From assembly GCF_002080455.1 (NCBI RefSeq), contig NZ_CP020555.1:1054001-1118000 (forward strand): a stretch of 64,000 nucleotides of DNA, in the 5' to 3' direction. The DNA is from Streptomyces sp. Sge12. GTDB lineage: Bacteria; Actinomycetota; Actinomycetes; Streptomycetales; Streptomycetaceae. The notes below the pieces were generated by a model. It was not told where the DNA came from. It saw nothing but the letters and a program-made list of their open reading frames with translations, and made no database searches. This document shows positions 61,949-64,000 of this stretch, one piece after another. A program made the translations under genes and the position numbers. Each line of letters starts with the position of its first letter. Position 1 is the stretch's first letter.

Positions 61949-63355
61949 ATGTCGGACACAGCTGTCCCGACGGCCTCCGGCCTGCTGGACATGGTCGGCG
62001 CGCTCACCGAAGGGACGGTCACGTCCCGGCAGTTGACCGAGGAGGCGCTGCGCCGGATCGTCGCGTCCCAGCCGGAGCTCAACGCCTTCCGGAGCGTACG
62101 GACCGAGGCCGCGCTCGCCGAGGCGGAGGCGGCGGACCGGCGGCTGGCCGCGGGCGAGCGGCTTCCGCTGCTGGGGGTGCCCCTCGCGGTCAAGGACGAC
62201 ATGGATGTGACCGGGGAGTCGACCGCCTTCGGCTGCGCGGGGACCTTCACCCCGAAGACCGCCGACAGCGAGGCGGTACGGAGGCTGCGCGCGGCCGGCG
62301 CGGTGATCGTCGGCAAGACCCAGACGCCGGAGTTGGGGCAGTGGCCCTTCACCGAGGGCGGGGCCTTCGGCGAGACCCGCAATCCGTGGAACCGGGCCTA
62401 CACGCCCGGCGGTTCCTCGGGCGGCTCGGCGGCCGCCGTGGCGGCGGGCCTGGTCCCGGCCGCCCTCGGTTCCGACGGGGCCGGATCGGTCCGGATTCCC
62501 GCGGCCTGGACGCACCTGGTGGGGGTGAAACCCCAGCGCGGGCGGATCTCCACCTGGCCGGAGCCGGAGTCCTTCCACGGGCTCACGGTCAACGGGGTCC
62601 TGGCGCGCACCGTGGCGGATGCCGCGCTCCTGCTGGACGCGGCGAGCGGCCCGCATCCCGAGGACCTGCACCGCCCGGCGCGCATCCGCGCCGTGGAGGC
62701 GGCCGGCCGTACGCCCCGCCGGCTGCGGATCGCGCTCTCCTTCGGGACGGCCTTCACGGCGACGCCCAAATCCCTCGATCCGGAGGTGCGTTCGGCGGTG
62801 GAGCGGCTGGCCGCGCGGCTGGAGTCGCTGGGCCACGAGGTGATCCCGGAGGACCCCCGCTACGGCCCGATCGGGCTGACCTTCGTACCCCGCGCGACCA
62901 GCGGCGTACGGGACTGGGTGGCGCGGGTGCCGGATCCGGCGCTGCTGGATCCCCGCACGCACGAGGCCGTACGGACCGCCCGCATCCTGGGCGGGCTCGC
63001 CCTGCGGGTCTCCCGCCGGGCGGAGACGGCGCTCCAGCAGCGGGTCAGTGAGATCTTCCACCGCTTCGACGTGGTGCTGACCCCGACGACGGCCACGCCG
63101 CCGCTGCGGATCGGCGCGCTGGCCGGGCTGGGAGCCCTGGCCACGGACCGGGCGATGATCGCCGCCTGCCCGTACGCCTGGACATGGAACGTTCTGGGGT
63201 GGCCCGGGGTGAACATCCCGGCGGGCCTCACGGCCGACGGCCTGCCGATGGGGGCCCAACTGCTGGGCCCGGCGCACTCGGAGCCGCTGCTGCTGGGCCT
63301 GGCCGCGCAGGTGGAGGCGGCGGAGGACTGGGCCGCCCTGCGGCCGGCCGGTTAG
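61949..63355 (+). CDS. Amidase (amidase-signature family)
   Basis: 468 residues. The Ser-cisSer-Lys triad is complete: Lys82 in LAVKDDMDV, cis-Ser156 in TPGGSSGGSA, and nucleophile Ser180 in GSDGAGSVRIPA. The signature segment is intact. These enzymes hydrolyse amide bonds; the substrate is not readable. No membrane or secretion signal is seen. The leader contains a palindrome, which suggests its own regulation. Confidence 0.92.
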   Translation: MSDTAVPTASGLLDMVGALTEGTVTSRQLTEEALRRIVASQPELNAFRSVRTEAALAEAEAADRRLAAGERLPLLGVPLAVKDDMDVTGESTAFGCAGTFTPKTADSEAVRRLRAAGAVIVGKTQTPELGQWPFTEGGAFGETRNPWNRAYTPGGSSGGSAAAVAAGLVPAALGSDGAGSVRIPAAWTHLVGVKPQRGRISTWPEPESFHGLTVNGVLARTVADAALLLDAASGPHPEDLHRPARIRAVEAAGRTPRRLRIALSFGTAFTATPKSLDPEVRSAVERLAARLESLGHEVIPEDPRYGPIGLTFVPRATSGVRDWVARVPDPALLDPRTHEAVRTARILGGLALRVSRRAETALQQRVSEIFHRFDVVLTPTTATPPLRIGALAGLGALATDRAMIAACPYAWTWNVLGWPGVNIPAGLTADGLPMGAQLLGPAHSEPLLLGLAAQVEAAEDWAALRPAG

Positions 63356-63470
63356 GGCCGGCCGCGCAGGCGCCACACCTCACTTCAACACACTGCTGAA
63401 AATCCTCGCCGTCATATAAGTTCCGAATGGGAACCAACCCGCGCCACCTCACCATCCAGAAGGGCGACCC

Positions 63471-64000
63471 ATGGCTCAGCAGACGTGGACGGCCGTCGAC
63501 GACTACTTCGACGGTCTCCTGGTCGACGAGGACGCGGCCCTGGTCGCCGCGGCCGCCGATTCCGAGGCCGCCGGCCTGCCCGCCCACCAAGTGGCCCCCA
63601 ACCAGGGCAAGCTGCTCCACCTCCTCGCCCGCATCCGCGGCGCCCGCCGCGTCCTGGAGATCGGCACCCTGGGCGGCTACAGCACCATCTGGCTGGCCCG
63701 CGCGCTCCCCGCCGACGGCCGGCTGGTGACGCTGGAGGTCGACGCGCGGTGCGCCGACGTCGCGGCCGCGAACATCACCCGGGCCGGGCTGGACGCCGTC
63801 GTCGAGATCCGGCGCGGGCGCGCCGTCGACCTGCTGCCGGGCCTCGCCGACGAGGCACCGTTCGACCTGGTGTTCATCGATGCCGACAAGCCGTCCAACC
63901 CCGAGTACCTGCGGTGGGCCGTCGAACTGACCCGGCCCGGCAGCGTCATCATCGGCGACAATGTCGTCCGCGACGGCGCCGTGGTCGACGCGGACAGTTC
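63471..64000 (+). CDS. Class I O-methyltransferase (catechol/caffeoyl-CoA type), cut off by window end
   Basis: 176 residues are visible and the frame is open to the last base. The N-terminal helix (WTAVDDYFDGLLVDEDAALV) and the motifs VLEIGTLGGYSTIWLARAL, LVTLEVDARCADVAAANI, FDLVFIDADKPS and RPGSVIIGDNVVRDGAV match small metal-dependent O-methyltransferases (family 3), which are about 215-225 residues. The metal-binding Asp of FIDADK is visible. Expected substrate is an ortho-dihydroxy aromatic compound. ATG 63471 was chosen because the conserved sequence begins directly after it, although GAAGGGCGA upstream is a modest ribosome-binding site. Confidence 0.9.
   Translation, partial: MAQQTWTAVDDYFDGLLVDEDAALVAAAADSEAAGLPAHQVAPNQGKLLHLLARIRGARRVLEIGTLGGYSTIWLARALPADGRLVTLEVDARCADVAAANITRAGLDAVVEIRRGRAVDLLPGLADEAPFDLVFIDADKPSNPEYLRWAVELTRPGSVIIGDNVVRDGAVVDADS

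Overview
The window is chromosomal DNA of a Streptomyces-type actinomycete. The evidence is the very high G+C content with strong third-position G/C, frequent GTG starts, close gene packing with 1-10 base overlaps, a RheA/Hsp18 heat-shock pair with its operators, an iron box of the IdeR/DmdR type, a LAxTG cell-wall sorting signal, and several families characteristic of Streptomyces (DUF6230, DUF6114, DUF6296). No rRNA, tRNA, CRISPR array or intact insertion sequence was seen. Genes are described from translated sequence and motif recognition only; no database search was run.

Layout. (a) 0-2 kb: the end of an MFS exporter and a VanX-like D-Ala-D-Ala dipeptidase. (b) 2-8 kb: the most unusual locus, a 1487-residue STAND-type protein (NB-ARC NTPase, helical repeats, beta-rich middle, C-terminal CHAT caspase-like domain) overlapping by GTGA with an LCAT-type alpha/beta hydrolase. 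It looks like a two-gene sensor/effector system. (c) 8-11 kb: a methyltransferase and a scrap zone with a possible transposase remnant, a broken LuxR-type AAA regulator and a resolvase-like fragment. (d) 11-14.6 kb: PsiE-like, FUSC and another membrane protein. (e) 14.7-23.8 kb: one long leftward operon coding for DnaK, GrpE, a CbpA-type DnaJ, a CbpM-like modulator, ClpB, a zinc-ribbon thioredoxin, a UBP zinc-finger protein and a cyclic-nucleotide-domain/thioredoxin-reductase-like flavoprotein. It combines a secondary chaperone set with redox proteins. (f) 24-36 kb: a PucR/CdaR-type regulator, a UvrA2-like ABC protein, pirin, a TPR protein, an RlmG-like methyltransferase, a MerR regulator, a DUF6230/DUF6114/secreted-protein operon, and a methyltransferase divergent from an XRE-cupin regulator.

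(g) 36-50 kb: a general-stress block. It has two STAS anti-anti-sigma proteins, a SigB/SigF-type sigma factor, a GAF-SpoIIE phosphatase, two DUF2267 proteins, Hsp18 with its divergent RheA-type regulator, a transaldolase with an extra C-terminal domain, a zinc alcohol dehydrogenase, and small stress-type, CBM48, SRPBCC, ligT-like and phosphodiesterase genes. (h) 50.8-53.2 kb: an iron-box-controlled pair of exported proteins, one sortase-anchored. (i) 53.4-58.2 kb: a disulfide oxidoreductase, a CRPC thioredoxin, an aldehyde dehydrogenase and a thiolase. (j) 58.5-63.4 kb: a LacI regulator divergent from an MFS transporter and alpha/beta hydrolase, with a perfect inverted repeat between them, then an amidase behind nested palindromes. 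(k) 63.5 kb to the end: a truncated O-methyltransferase.

How they fit together: regions e and g are the thermal, redox and envelope-stress machinery, with partner-switching control (STAS proteins, phosphatase, sigma factor) and a readable RheA circuit. The 2-8 kb pair is the best candidate for an undescribed immunity or self-killing module.
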